A DNA stretch of 59,977 bases from Bacteroidales bacterium (GCA_029938715.1 JAOZUK010000011.1:1-59977), one strand, 5' to 3'. Shown: positions 24,334-35,357, counted from the first letter of the stretch. The notes: generated from the sequence alone by a model not told the origin. Numbers and translations: made by a program.

Positions 24334-27300
24334 TCAGCTTTGTAAGCTCCTGTTCATCTGATCGAAGCCTTAGGTAATACATACCTCTGGCTATGTCGCC
24401 TACATCAATGGTCTCGGTAAACTCCTTCACATTGGTGAACTGTCTGTTAAAGACTATACGGCCGTTCGAGTCAAAGAGATCAAGGATAAGGTTTTCAGTT
24501 TTCGCATAGCTGTATTCTACATGTAGATACCGGGATGCAGGTACAGGATAGACCTTTAGATCGCCAGGCAGGAGGAGATCCTCAATAGCTGTCATGCTTG
24601 TGAGGTAGATAGAATCTTTTCCAAAACAACCGTCCGGATCAATAACCTCAAGGTTGTACCAACCAAACCGGGCGGCATCATAGGTCTGCTCACCAGCGTC
24701 TCCGTTCCACAGGTAGGCTGCAAAACCTGCTCCTGCATCCAGGGTATAAGGCAGCTGGGTTCCAAGCGTATCGTTAACTCCACCAAGTTCAGGTGCAGGA
24801 AGACCCAGGTGTGTAATAATCACATCCAACGTATCGGTATATGGATCCGCATCCTGCCCATAGATGGAATAGGCTGTTACGCTATGATCTCCTTTCGCCG
24901 ATAAGTCAAAAGTAAAACCGACAATAAATTGAACGGAATCCCCGGGATTAAGAACCTGGGTTAGAGTTCGAAGTACCGTAACCGGAGTTTTATGGTCAAC
25001 CGAGACAGTGACGCTGATGGGCTCATTATCTATGGCATGCATCCCAAAATTCTTCACATGAAGACTTAGCTCTTCCTGGTCAGTAAGTATGCAACCAGAG
25101 ACCGGACTCTGGATGGAAGAGACGCCCACATCCCACAAATCAAATCCGATCTTGATATCATCTGAGGCTTCGCAGCCATGTTCATCTGTCACTACAACCA
25201 TATAAATTGAGTCGGTTGTTTGATTTGCATGTTCTGCTACAAATTGCTGACCGGAAGATCCATCCTGCCACAAATAGTAGATAAACCCAACGCCGGCATC
25301 CAGTGTGTATCTTGCCGTATTCACTACGAGATCATCTCCAAGTGAAACTGTGGGTGGAATAAATACTTCAATGGTCTGGTCAAAAAGGTTATTTCCAGGA
25401 ATCAGATCCTTACTGTAAGCAACATCCACAGAGAACTGATAGCTGGTGGTGCTCTCCACGTCAACCGTTCCCGACGAGGAGAATAGAATTGAATCACCAG
25501 GTACTACCTGCTTGTCCACAATAAGTGAATCATATACCAGGCTACCCCCATCAAACTGATAGGTAATAAAGAGCGTATCATTTGACTGGAGGGTATCAGT
25601 ACCAGAATTCAAAATATAAAATTCCACATGTTCTGAATCAGAAAAACTGCAACCATCAGTAGGATTGGACAGACTTGTTACACCGATGTCAGGTATCAGC
25701 ATGGTCACAAGTACTGAATCGGAGTTCGCACACATACTTCCTGTCTGCACCATCACCCTGTAGAGTCCGGTTGTATCGATCACCAGGGTCTGCTGATTCG
25801 AACCATCCTGCCACTGGTAGGTGTCATATCCTACCCCTGCATCAATGGTATATTCAAATGCCCTGACCACTGTGTCGGACCCAAGATAAATGGGGGTATA
25901 TCCATAGACCTCGATGCTCACATTGGTTGTATCGTTGGTCCTTGCATCATCAAAGTCCAGATCAGTAAAAGAAGATATGGAGTATGTTTTTATCTCACTC
26001 ATGTCGGAGGCAGTAGAGAACAAATACTCGAAAACACTGTCGGGAAGAACCTCCACAGTTACAACAGCGGTTTCCTCTATGACTGCATCTGCGTCGATCT
26101 GGTATCGAACCGGAATTTCATCTCCAATCTGCAGGGTATCAGTACCAAAATTCTTCAGTTCGATCCTGGGCATAACCGTTGCACCCAACTCACAGCCGGT
26201 GACAGGCTCCAGAATATCCGTTACACCCACATCAGCAATAAGGCGATACACATAAGCAGTATCACTGAAGCTACAGTATGTATTGCTGGCAGTCACATGG
26301 TATATTCCATCTGCCATTGCCGTCACCTGATAGAGCGGATCGGTGGATCCGTCCTGCCAGAGGTAGGTATCCCCGGCATAACCCGTATTTGCGTCCAGCA
26401 CAATGGTATCGGGCCTCACCGAATAAATATGTGTGGGCAGCAACACAATGGGGGTCTGTGCCACTTCAAATGATTTGCTTGCTGTGTCATTTGCAGTTTT
26501 CGTATTGTAGAAATCAATGTCATCAACCAGCAGTGTATAGGCTTCGATGTCCAACCAACCTACTGTCAGGACCTCCAGAGGTTTTGAAAAAACAAAGGGT
26601 GCAGAACTTCCACTCAACAGATTGCTCTCCAGTACAAAGGTATCTATGACTACCGGCTCAGACTCAATTTGATAACCTGCAATCAGCGTATCGCCCACCA
26701 TCAGTGTATCAATGCCATAATTCATGATAGTCACTGATACATGGTCCCCTATCTCCTGTACACAGCCATTTATGGGAGACTCTATGGATAAAACTCCCAC
26801 ATCCCTCGGGACCTCATAGATGCGTATATCATCAATTCCAATTCCCTCTAATCTTCCTGAAGCGTCACTGGCGAAATGGAATCGGAATTTCACACTGGGC
26901 TGGTTCCTGAAAACCATCGTATCCAGCTCTATTCTGGAGGTCTGCCAATCATCTGTATTTCCGGTCCATCCATGCCCACCAGTCAGAGAGGATATGGTTT
27001 GCGAATTGTACCAGTTCCAATCATAGGAATCCCCATCTCCAAGATTACCCAATCGAGACCAGGTCTGCCCATTGTTTAATGAATATTCTATCTGAGTTCC
27101 ATCGTTAGCACTTTCAGAACTGAGGTATAGTTTGCATTCAAATACCGGATAGTCTACCCCTGTAAAATCAAAGCAGGGCCCTATCAGGTAACTATCCTCA
27201 TTGTTGGCATACTCTCCATCCAGATTGGTAACCCAGGCATTTACGCCTGAGGCCGTGGTATGGATAATGGATCCCATGGGAGCGCCAAACTCAAATGTAG

Positions 27301-29320
27301 GATTGACCCCCTCCACCCGCCAGAAATCGCTTCCTGTCTCAAAGTCCTGAATATAAGGCAGGGAGTAAGTAGGATCCACATATATCACAGTATCAAATCT
27401 GTTGTTTGTGGAATCCTCGTCCACACCAAGAGCGGTTTCAAGAACTACATTATAAACACCAGGTGTGGTTAAGTCCACCACATCGGTAAAATCAAAATCC
27501 ACCTGGCCCTCAAGAGCAATAACTCCGTTTAGGATATCATCGGTAAAAGTTGATCCCCCGTCAACGGAGTACCTCACCGGTATTTTGTCAGGTGTGGCCC
27601 CGGGTCCAAAATTTTTAACCCTGATTCTGACCGTTTCTGCCGATGAGTGTCCACAACCCGTCACAGGCGAAAGCAGAGCAACAGGCCCCACATCGTATTC
27701 CACATAGTTCCCGGTAATGGAGAAGTTTTCAATGTTCCAGCCAGATAGATGGTCTGTAGCCGTAGTGGGTCCCAGATTAAAACGGACCTGCACCTGGGAA
27801 TTCCTACTCGCACCAGACAAGTTCAGTGAAAAGGGCTTCCATTCGCCGTCTGTGAAAACATTGTTATCATTGGACCATACTTCGCTCCAGCTATTTCCAT
27901 TATCCAAACTCATCTCTATGGAGGCTGTATCGTTGTTGGCCACATTCAACCACCTCAGGAAATTCATCTGGATTTCATTGTAATAGAACAGGTTGGATAC
28001 TGGAGTTTCAGCCAGGTTGGTATATTTGTTAATGCTGGCTTCATAATCACCCATGTTTGAACCCAGACCTGTGAGGTCATTCCCCAGCACCATGGTGTCG
28101 CCGGAAGCAAATATCGGATCTGGGTTACCCAGGAAATTCCCTCCCAGTCCGCGAGGCCTGTCCCGTTCAAAATCACCTTCCAGTACCCAGTTTTTGTCGG
28201 TAGAAAAATCATCGTAAAATATGGCTTCCTGAATCACCCTGTTACCGGCTGGCGAAACACTACTCCCTGGAAAGGGACCTCCGTTTATACTTATGCTTCC
28301 CGCAGCCAACATGGCATCGGCCAGATTGTAATGAGAAGCATCTGCTTTAATGTCATAGGTGACCCACAGGGAAGTGTGACCGCTGGAAAGATCCAGATCC
28401 AGAGCACTGAATACAGCTTCACCGGATACAAAAGTGATCGAATCAAGCAGAGTGGCAGCAAAGAAGTTCCGGTTGATGTAATTGTAATATAACTTCACCC
28501 CATTGGTTTCAATATCGTCATCGGATGTATTCAGTGAGGTTAAATCCAGTGAATTCAGGGAAACTGTTCCAGAATTGCCCTTTACCGATACATTAATTCT
28601 AAGAATGGGATTGTTCTTTGATCCGGTGGGAAGAATACCTGTATCCTCCTGGAATATATCCACCGCCTCAACTTCTCTGAGTTGGATTTCGGTCTCTATC
28701 ACCTTCACATCGTCTATACCCACGCCCCAGCCATAATTGGTCTTTGCCCTAAATGCAAAATAGCATTCAGGAACAAAGGCCTCTCCTGGCAACTGAACAA
28801 TCTGCTCGGTCCAGTCATAAACCTCATCTGTAAACTCCGCGATCTTTCTGATCTCGGTCCAGGCACTGTCAAAATGGGTTTTATAGTAGATTCTGAGCTC
28901 ATCATGGGCAGCACCAAATCCCAGGTTCCCCTCCCGCTGTACGTGCATAAATCTAAGCTCTGGTCTAATGGCAAACTCAAGGTTAACAGGCGGAGTAACC
29001 AGTATCACCTCTTCACCCTCCAGGCTTTCAAAAAAATAGAGAGCATTTACCGTACCGCTATAGGCGGACGATGGTCTCCGGCTTCCCGGTATCTCTGGAT
29101 TCTTTGTACCCCCTCCATCGACAAATTCCCATTTGCTGTCACCAGCCTCCAGTTCGGTGGTCCACCCAAAGGGTTTTGAGCCCGGTGAACTGTCAAAATT
29201 CTCATAGAAAAGAGTATCCTGTCCGGCCAGTGGATTAATGAAACCTATTACAAACAGCATCGTATATACAAATCTTAACGCCTTCATTGGATGTGGGGAA
29301 TTGAATAAATGCTTTCTCAT
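24320..29320 (-). CDS. Giant T9SS type A-sorted extracellular protein (jelly-roll and CARDB-like repeats)
   Basis: 1666 residues. Signal peptide MKALRFVYTMLFVIGFINPL; the ATG at 29287 starts exactly there, 29320 adds 11 residues. Domains: jelly-roll/MAM-like module at about 35-210 (DTLFYENFDSSPGSKPFGW; GIDDVKVIE), a BNR_assoc_N-like module at about 215-360, a second jelly roll to about 540, another at about 650-830, then at least five CARDB-like repeats each opening 'DVGV ... P..GC' (near 544, 834, 1032, 1185 and 1420). Short 'YLWQDGS' modules sit between them. The end is a type A sorting tail (KVYPVPASRYLHVEYSY ... GMYYLRLRSDEQ). No enzyme domain is seen. It should be exported by T9SS and act in adhesion or surface structure. 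It is divergent from the PKD giant at 29452. Confidence 0.88.
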   Translation of the reverse strand: MRKHLFNSPHPMKALRFVYTMLFVIGFINPLAGQDTLFYENFDSSPGSKPFGWTTELEAGDSKWEFVDGGGTKNPEIPGSRRPSSAYSGTVNALYFFESLEGEEVILVTPPVNLEFAIRPELRFMHVQREGNLGFGAAHDELRIYYKTHFDSAWTEIRKIAEFTDEVYDWTEQIVQLPGEAFVPECYFAFRAKTNYGWGVGIDDVKVIETEIQLREVEAVDIFQEDTGILPTGSKNNPILRINVSVKGNSGTVSLNSLDLTSLNTSDDDIETNGVKLYYNYINRNFFAATLLDSITFVSGEAVFSALDLDLSSGHTSLWVTYDIKADASHYNLADAMLAAGSISINGGPFPGSSVSPAGNRVIQEAIFYDDFSTDKNWVLEGDFERDRPRGLGGNFLGNPDPIFASGDTMVLGNDLTGLGSNMGDYEASINKYTNLAETPVSNLFYYNEIQMNFLRWLNVANNDTASIEMSLDNGNSWSEVWSNDNNVFTDGEWKPFSLNLSGASRNSQVQVRFNLGPTTATDHLSGWNIENFSITGNYVEYDVGPVALLSPVTGCGHSSAETVRIRVKNFGPGATPDKIPVRYSVDGGSTFTDDILNGVIALEGQVDFDFTDVVDLTTPGVYNVVLETALGVDEDSTNNRFDTVIYVDPTYSLPYIQDFETGSDFWRVEGVNPTFEFGAPMGSIIHTTASGVNAWVTNLDGEYANNEDSYLIGPCFDFTGVDYPVFECKLYLSSESANDGTQIEYSLNNGQTWSRLGNLGDGDSYDWNWYNSQTISSLTGGHGWTGNTDDWQTSRIELDTMVFRNQPSVKFRFHFASDASGRLEGIGIDDIRIYEVPRDVGVLSIESPINGCVQEIGDHVSVTIMNYGIDTLMVGDTLIAGYQIESEPVVIDTFVLESNLLSGSSAPFVFSKPLEVLTVGWLDIEAYTLLVDDIDFYNTKTANDTASKSFEVAQTPIVLLPTHIYSVRPDTIVLDANTGYAGDTYLWQDGSTDPLYQVTAMADGIYHVTASNTYCSFSDTAYVYRLIADVGVTDILEPVTGCELGATVMPRIELKNFGTDTLQIGDEIPVRYQIDADAVIEETAVVTVEVLPDSVFEYLFSTASDMSEIKTYSISSFTDLDFDDARTNDTTNVSIEVYGYTPIYLGSDTVVRAFEYTIDAGVGYDTYQWQDGSNQQTLVIDTTGLYRVMVQTGSMCANSDSVLVTMLIPDIGVTSLSNPTDGCSFSDSEHVEFYILNSGTDTLQSNDTLFITYQFDGGSLVYDSLIVDKQVVPGDSILFSSSGTVDVESTTSYQFSVDVAYSKDLIPGNNLFDQTIEVFIPPTVSLGDDLVVNTARYTLDAGVGFIYYLWQDGSSGQQFVAEHANQTTDSIYMVVVTDEHGCEASDDIKIGFDLWDVGVSSIQSPVSGCILTDQEELSLHVKNFGMHAIDNEPISVTVSVDHKTPVTVLRTLTQVLNPGDSVQFIVGFTFDLSAKGDHSVTAYSIYGQDADPYTDTLDVIITHLGLPAPELGGVNDTLGTQLPYTLDAGAGFAAYLWNGDAGEQTYDAARFGWYNLEVIDPDGCFGKDSIYLTSMTAIEDLLLPGDLKVYPVPASRYLHVEYSYAKTENLILDLFDSNGRIVFNRQFTNVKEFTETIDVGDIARGMYYLRLRSDEQELTKLITLF

Positions 29321-29451
29321 CTAAATCTATTACGGTGAATGATTAGAAATGGTTGCAAATTTCAAATTCAATATTTTTTCATACTACATACAACCATTCC
29401 CCGTTTTGATTGGTCCACAAAAAAAGTGCTTACGATATTAATGAGCTTTTA

Positions 29452-32400
29452 ATGCATACCCAACTGCGATATATATATATCAAAAGTTTTCTTCTGGCCA
29501 TGCTGTTGCTGACTCAGGTCCTTAACAGCCATTCACAGACAGATACTGAATTCTGGTTTGTGGCTCCTGAAATAACCATCGGTCATGGGAACTATCCAGG
29601 TGGTGAGCCTGTCTATTTCAGGGTATCGGCCCTGGAACTGGATGCCACCGTAAGAATTTATCAGCCAGCCAATAATGCCGGCATGGATACCACCTTCACC
29701 GTATCAGCCAGAACCACCATTTCCATTGATGCCTCTCCATGGATAGATGATCTGGAAAACAGACCGGGTGGAATCGTACTCTACAAGGGGATTCATATCA
29801 CCTCCACAAACCTGATCACCGTTTACTATGATGAGGATGAATACTGGAACCAGGATATTTTTGCCCTGAAAGGCGGGAATGCGTTGGGACTGGAATTTTA
29901 TACGCCATTCAACAGTGTCTGGAGGAATGGTAATTACAACCCCCTTCCCTACAGCTCTATCGATATTGTGGCCACCGAGGATAATACCGTGATCGATATT
30001 ACACCCACCTCAGATCTTGTGGGAGGCCATTCTGCAGGGGCAACCTTCTCAATCACTCTTAACAAAGGGGAGACCTACTCCTGTCTTGCCAGCAGTCAGG
30101 CCGCTGCCGGCCACCTGGGCGGTAGCCATATCGTATCCACCAAGCCCATTGCGGTAACCTTAAAGGATGACTCTGTATGGGCAGAACCTCAAGGTTGCAA
30201 AGATCTCATCGGGGACCAGACCGTTCCCATTATAAATGCGGAGGGTGAGAGAATTGTGGGTTTTGAATACATTGTAATGCGGGGTAAAATCAACCTGAAT
30301 AATCCCTTTGCCAATCCCCCGGACCCGGAAGGTGTCGCCACAGGAGAGAGGATCTTTATCATGGCCACAGAGCCAAATACCCAGGTGTCTATAGATGGGT
30401 GGCCAATTGCGACCCTGACCAATCCAGGTGAACAGATAGATTACCAGATTCGGAACAACTCCACACATGTGAAGGGCGATAAGCCCATTATGGTTCTCCA
30501 TGTGGCTGGCTTTGGCTGCGAATTTGGAGGCGCTGTTCTTCCCACCGTGGATGGTTGTACAGGTTCGGTGGAAGTAAGTTTTACCAGGTCCACCACCAGG
30601 AATTTTTATCTGAATATCATGACCATTGATGCAGCTAAGAACGGTTTTACCATGCATTATGAGGATGGCAGTACCTTTTCCATTCCGGATTTCTGGTTTG
30701 AAGCCGTGGGAACCACAGACTTCGTTTGCCTTAAGAATCTCAACAAGAAATTTGATAACAACAGAGGCGGCGGGGTACCCCAGGGTGAAGTGGTTAAAAT
30801 CACCAATTCGGTCACTGTTTTTCACCTGGGATTGATTGAAGGGGGAGAAACCAGTGGTTGTAAATATGGATACTTTTCAGATTACAGTGCCTCAAGGGGC
30901 GATGTATTGGTGGTTGAATCGGGATCAAAATCTATATTCCGGTGCTTCAACGATACCATACAATTGCGGGCAAACGGGGGGATCTCCTACTCCTGGTCTC
31001 CTTCCTCCTACCTGGATGATCCTTTCATTCCCACACCCATAGCCACACCCCCTCCGGGCGTACATAATTATGATGTCACCTTCACCAGGGGATGTTTCCC
31101 CGATACCACCATTACTGTGATTGTGGGAATTGCACCCGAGGTGGAATCATTCTTTGAACAGGACAAATGGTATATCTGTGCACCGGATACGGTTACCTTT
31201 GATAACCAGTCATTTGGAGTGGACCTCTCAAGTGCCTCCAATGTGCAGTGGGACTTTGATCTGCAGGATCCTACCAATCCATACGTCTATGACACCAGTC
31301 CGGTAATGCAGCACAGCTACACCAATACCACGGATTCCGTTGAAACAAAGACTGTACAGCTTGTTGTATGGAACGAACAGAGTTGTGTCAGTGAATTTCG
31401 TCGTGACATTATAATCAGGCCAGAGATTCAAGCAGGTCTCACCAACGATATATCGGAAGGTTGCCAGCCGGTAACTGTTAATTTTTCAAATACTTCCACA
31501 GGCAACACCGACAGGTACAAATGGGACCTGGGAGACGGGACTTCTGCCAATACCTCAGATGTTTCCCATACCTATCTGAACATGGGTATGGCCGACAGCA
31601 TCTACCATGTAGAGATGGTTGCCATCTCCCCGTATTTCTGCACAGATACGGTGAAAACGGATATTGCCGTCTACCCCTACCTTGAAGCTGCCTTTGCCAT
31701 AGATACCTTTCAGGGGTGTTCACCGCTTGTGATCAGCATCGACAATAATTCGGCCGGCTACATCGAAGAGTATGAATGGATTTTTGGAGATGGGGATGGA
31801 TCTTCCTCTTCGGCCCCCACCCTAAGTCATACCTATACAAATACCACCGGTTTACCTATCATCCATAACCTCCGGCTGGTGGTAAGAAACATTGCCAGGG
31901 GGTGTACCGACACCCTTGTGAGGGTCATCTCAGTCTTTCCTGAGGTCAGCTCTGACTTTCTAATGGATCAGAGCAGCGTATGCCACGGATCCGAGGTAAA
32001 GTTCACCAACCTTTCCACAGCCACTGCCTCCATATTTGAATGGGACTTTGGAGACGGTGGATCTACTTCCACCAGGCATCCGGCCCACACTTTTGAGAAC
32101 ATGACCGATCTAAATGCCGATTATGCAGTGAGGCTGGTGAGTACCACACCCTATCTGTGCAGCGACACATCCTATCACACCATCCAGACACATCCCTATA
32201 TTAACGCAGGGTATTCGGTGGATGACTTCCAGGGTTGTGCACCCTTTACGCTTAGTCTGCATAATGATTCTGAAGGTGCCATCTCAGGCTATGAATGGGA
32301 CTGGGGAGACAAATCCTCTCCTTCCACTTCGGACGATTCAATACAGACACACCTCTATAACAACAGTGGTTCGACCGTCATGACCAACAGCCTTCAGCTC

Positions 32401-35307
32401 ACGGTACAGAATGCTGATGGATGTACCGATTCCATGATCAGAACCATTACAGTATTTCCGGAGGTAAGTTCACAGTTTAGTCCGGATGTAACAGCCGGCT
32501 GCAATGAACTGCAGGTAAATTACACCAATCAGTCCAGTGGATCGGCCACCTCTTTCCTGTGGGAATTTGGAGACGGCGGATCCTCTGACCTGCTAAATCC
32601 ACCTCATCTGTTCCAGAATCCCGGATTGGCAGATTCCATCTATACCACCAGGCTTATTGCCTTCACAAATGAGAATTGCACCGACACCTCCCAGGTGAAT
32701 ATTACAGTCTACTCCTATGTAAAGGCAGAATTTACATTCAGTCAGCCAACCCTCTGTTCACCACAGGACCTGACACTAAATAACACCTCCATTGGTGGGG
32801 TAAGTTTTCATTGGGACTTCGGGGACGAAACCGATACAACGGTATTGACCACTGCTCCGGTTGTACACCAATTCAACAATCCCTCCTCAACCAATCCGGT
32901 TACTTACCAGATCGTACTCACGGTAACAAATGCCCAAAATTGTATCTCTGTTCAAACCAAGGATGTTACCGTCATGCCTTTCGTAGAGGCTGCGTTTACG
33001 ACTGGTATAGTTGAGGGCTGCAGTCCGGTGGAATTAACGTTTACAAATAATAGCATCGGGGCCTCTGGCTATACCTGGGATTTCGACAACGGTCAATCTT
33101 CTGATGATTCCATTCCAACCATGACTTTGGAAAACTATGGATTGGATGATATTACTTTTAATGTTCAACTGATTGCCTCCAGTGTTCACACCTGCCATGA
33201 CTCAATAACGGTCCCCATTGTGGTACATCCTTATGTAAATGCAGATTTTGCTATCGAATACCTCGATCAGTGTACACCTGCCACCGTAAGCTTCAGCAAC
33301 TCCTCGGTAAACGGTCAGGAGTTTTCCTGGACCTTTAACGGAGAGCCACTGCTCACCAACAGCACTGATCCCATCGAACGGCAATTTTTCAATAGTAGTT
33401 TTGACACCACAGCCATCTTCCCCATCGATCTTTCAGTGCTAAGTCCCCAGGGATGCACCTCATTCATTACTAAAGAGGTCACTGTATTCCATCGCGTCGA
33501 AGCTGCTTTTACGAACATCAGTGAGGGATGCCATCCCCTGGAAGTAAGTTTTAACAACATTTCATTGGGAGGGTTGGATTATAAATGGGAATTCGGAAAC
33601 AGCACTTCATCTATACTGAAGGATCCTACGATCACCTATACAAATGAGGGAAACTCCAATACGGTGTACACTGCGAAACTAACTGCAATTTCCGAGAACT
33701 TTTGCACGGACTCAGCCTTTACTCAGATCACAGTATATCCGGGGCCCAGGGCCAAGTTTGATGTGGACCTTACCAACGGTTGTTCGCCATTGAATATAAC
33801 CGTTCAGAACCTCTCCGAAGCAGGAGACAACTATAGCTGGAGCTTTGGCGATGGCACCGACCCTGTTAATATGACAGATACACAAGAGGTAACACATAGC
33901 TATTTTAACGATCAGCCCGATGTAGGGTACCATGAGTTGCGGTTGGATGTAACTACCAGTAGGGGCTGTAACGATTACATCACACAAAACATCTCCGTTT
34001 ACCCAAGCGTTGAGGTCGATTTTGAACGCGACTCTGCAGGTTGTTCTCCCTATACCTCGCAATTCGTAAACACCTCACAGAGAGCCATTAATTTTGAATG
34101 GCGTTTTGGAGACGGCGGATTCAGCTATATAAAAGATCCAGGCCATACCTTTGTAAATACAGGAATAGCCAATGCTATCATGGATGTGGAACTGAAGGGT
34201 TATTCCGAGTACGGTTGTCCCGACTCCATGACCAGGCAGGTCACCATCTATCCTTCACCAGAGGCCAGGTTCAATTATACCCCCATCTACCAGTATTTCC
34301 CAAGTGCGACAGTTACGCTTGTGAATGAAACCAATGCGGGCGATTACAGTTACGAATGGGGTTTCGACGACGGAATGACTTCAACTGAGCGAGATCCCGG
34401 AACACATACTTATACACATTGGGGTGAGTACAACATCAGCCTGACCGCATCAAACGACCAGTGTTCCGATTCCATGGTCCACTGGATAAAGATCTTTCCT
34501 CCCCAGCCCATAGCTGCTTTCGTACCCGATCGAGATTCGGGATGCGTATCCCTGACGGTCTCCATGACCAATAATTCAATTTACGGGGAAGCATATCTGT
34601 GGGAATTCGACGATGGAAGCAACTCCACTGATTTTGAACCAACCCATACTTTTAACGAAGCAGGTTTCTTCCAGGTCAAGCTGACCGTAACCGGAGAAGG
34701 CGGAGTAGATTATGCCTTCCATGAGTTTGAGGTCTATGAGCTTCCTGAGCTGGACTTCTTTGTGGAACCTATCCTGGTTATGCTTCCCGACGAGCCGGTA
34801 AAAACCTTTAACCTCTCTAAATATGGGACCAGGTACCAGTGGGATTTTGGAGACGGGACGACTTACGAAGCAAAAGATACCATCCATCAGTATACCCAGG
34901 TGGGGATCTATGATGTATCACTCACTGCATGGACTAAGCATGGCTGCGAGGCATACATGATCATACCCGAAGCCGTTACGGTGATAGGAGAAGGATCCAT
35001 CATGTATCCCAACGTGTTTCGACCCAGCACCTCAGGCCCGACCTATGGGGCATATAATGCCAGTCAGCACCTGAATGAAATATTCTACCCTGTCTATGAA
35101 GGTGTGGTGGAGTACGAGCTGACCATTTATAACCGCTGGGGAGAGCGCCTGTTCGAAACCTCTGACATCAGCCAGGGTTGGGATGGATACTACGACGGAA
35201 ACCTCTGTCCGCAGGGAGTCTATGTGTGGAAAGCTACAGTTACCTATGGAAATGGCAAAGCTGAAATTCTTTCCGGGGATGTAACCCTGTTGCGGAAGAA
35301 TGAGTAA
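29452..35307 (+). CDS. Giant PKD-repeat surface protein with T9SS type B (gliding-motility/CHU_C) C-terminus
   Basis: About 1951 residues. Signal peptide in MHTQLRYIYIKSFLLAMLLL ... NSHSQ. The open frame can begin with TTG at 29410, but the ATG at 29452 fits the signal better. Residues about 30-480 resemble the IgGFc-binding N-terminal domain (TDTEFWFVAPEI; ISIDASPWIDDL; GCEFGGAVLP). About 15 PKD-like units follow, each with a WDFGDG-type turn (examples: YKWDLGDGTS, FEWDFGDGGS, YQWDFGDGTT), mostly 80-95 residues apart. Most units carry two Cys, one in a 'GC.P' strand and one in 'C.D'. The last about 95 residues are the type B tail (YPNVFRPSTSG; YELTIYNRWGERLFET; GWDGYYDGNLCPQGVYVWKA). A T9SS-exported adhesin-like filament is likely; the ligand is unknown. 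Confidence 0.92.
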   Translation: MHTQLRYIYIKSFLLAMLLLTQVLNSHSQTDTEFWFVAPEITIGHGNYPGGEPVYFRVSALELDATVRIYQPANNAGMDTTFTVSARTTISIDASPWIDDLENRPGGIVLYKGIHITSTNLITVYYDEDEYWNQDIFALKGGNALGLEFYTPFNSVWRNGNYNPLPYSSIDIVATEDNTVIDITPTSDLVGGHSAGATFSITLNKGETYSCLASSQAAAGHLGGSHIVSTKPIAVTLKDDSVWAEPQGCKDLIGDQTVPIINAEGERIVGFEYIVMRGKINLNNPFANPPDPEGVATGERIFIMATEPNTQVSIDGWPIATLTNPGEQIDYQIRNNSTHVKGDKPIMVLHVAGFGCEFGGAVLPTVDGCTGSVEVSFTRSTTRNFYLNIMTIDAAKNGFTMHYEDGSTFSIPDFWFEAVGTTDFVCLKNLNKKFDNNRGGGVPQGEVVKITNSVTVFHLGLIEGGETSGCKYGYFSDYSASRGDVLVVESGSKSIFRCFNDTIQLRANGGISYSWSPSSYLDDPFIPTPIATPPPGVHNYDVTFTRGCFPDTTITVIVGIAPEVESFFEQDKWYICAPDTVTFDNQSFGVDLSSASNVQWDFDLQDPTNPYVYDTSPVMQHSYTNTTDSVETKTVQLVVWNEQSCVSEFRRDIIIRPEIQAGLTNDISEGCQPVTVNFSNTSTGNTDRYKWDLGDGTSANTSDVSHTYLNMGMADSIYHVEMVAISPYFCTDTVKTDIAVYPYLEAAFAIDTFQGCSPLVISIDNNSAGYIEEYEWIFGDGDGSSSSAPTLSHTYTNTTGLPIIHNLRLVVRNIARGCTDTLVRVISVFPEVSSDFLMDQSSVCHGSEVKFTNLSTATASIFEWDFGDGGSTSTRHPAHTFENMTDLNADYAVRLVSTTPYLCSDTSYHTIQTHPYINAGYSVDDFQGCAPFTLSLHNDSEGAISGYEWDWGDKSSPSTSDDSIQTHLYNNSGSTVMTNSLQLTVQNADGCTDSMIRTITVFPEVSSQFSPDVTAGCNELQVNYTNQSSGSATSFLWEFGDGGSSDLLNPPHLFQNPGLADSIYTTRLIAFTNENCTDTSQVNITVYSYVKAEFTFSQPTLCSPQDLTLNNTSIGGVSFHWDFGDETDTTVLTTAPVVHQFNNPSSTNPVTYQIVLTVTNAQNCISVQTKDVTVMPFVEAAFTTGIVEGCSPVELTFTNNSIGASGYTWDFDNGQSSDDSIPTMTLENYGLDDITFNVQLIASSVHTCHDSITVPIVVHPYVNADFAIEYLDQCTPATVSFSNSSVNGQEFSWTFNGEPLLTNSTDPIERQFFNSSFDTTAIFPIDLSVLSPQGCTSFITKEVTVFHRVEAAFTNISEGCHPLEVSFNNISLGGLDYKWEFGNSTSSILKDPTITYTNEGNSNTVYTAKLTAISENFCTDSAFTQITVYPGPRAKFDVDLTNGCSPLNITVQNLSEAGDNYSWSFGDGTDPVNMTDTQEVTHSYFNDQPDVGYHELRLDVTTSRGCNDYITQNISVYPSVEVDFERDSAGCSPYTSQFVNTSQRAINFEWRFGDGGFSYIKDPGHTFVNTGIANAIMDVELKGYSEYGCPDSMTRQVTIYPSPEARFNYTPIYQYFPSATVTLVNETNAGDYSYEWGFDDGMTSTERDPGTHTYTHWGEYNISLTASNDQCSDSMVHWIKIFPPQPIAAFVPDRDSGCVSLTVSMTNNSIYGEAYLWEFDDGSNSTDFEPTHTFNEAGFFQVKLTVTGEGGVDYAFHEFEVYELPELDFFVEPILVMLPDEPVKTFNLSKYGTRYQWDFGDGTTYEAKDTIHQYTQVGIYDVSLTAWTKHGCEAYMIIPEAVTVIGEGSIMYPNVFRPSTSGPTYGAYNASQHLNEIFYPVYEGVVEYELTIYNRWGERLFETSDISQGWDGYYDGNLCPQGVYVWKATVTYGNGKAEILSGDVTLLRKNE

Positions 35308-35357
35308 ACCAGGTCATTCAATATTGAATCCCGCTCGCGCATTGACTTCCTTTAAAT

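Noticed and set aside
29410-29451. TTG-initiated extension of the PKD giant
   Set aside because: It adds a charged stretch before a complete signal peptide that starts at the ATG 29452.
30160-30825. 221-residue minus-strand frame inside the PKD giant
   Set aside because: Antisense to a well-supported gene; its composition follows the codon pattern of the sense strand.
31400-34900. Regularly repeated DNA, considered as a possible repeat array or CRISPR
   Set aside because: The repetition is at protein level (PKD units of 80-95 residues) with diverged DNA; no short identical repeats with spacers.
35317-35330. ATTCAATATTGAAT palindrome between convergent genes
   Set aside because: Short A/T-rich palindrome without a GC stem; too weak for a terminator.
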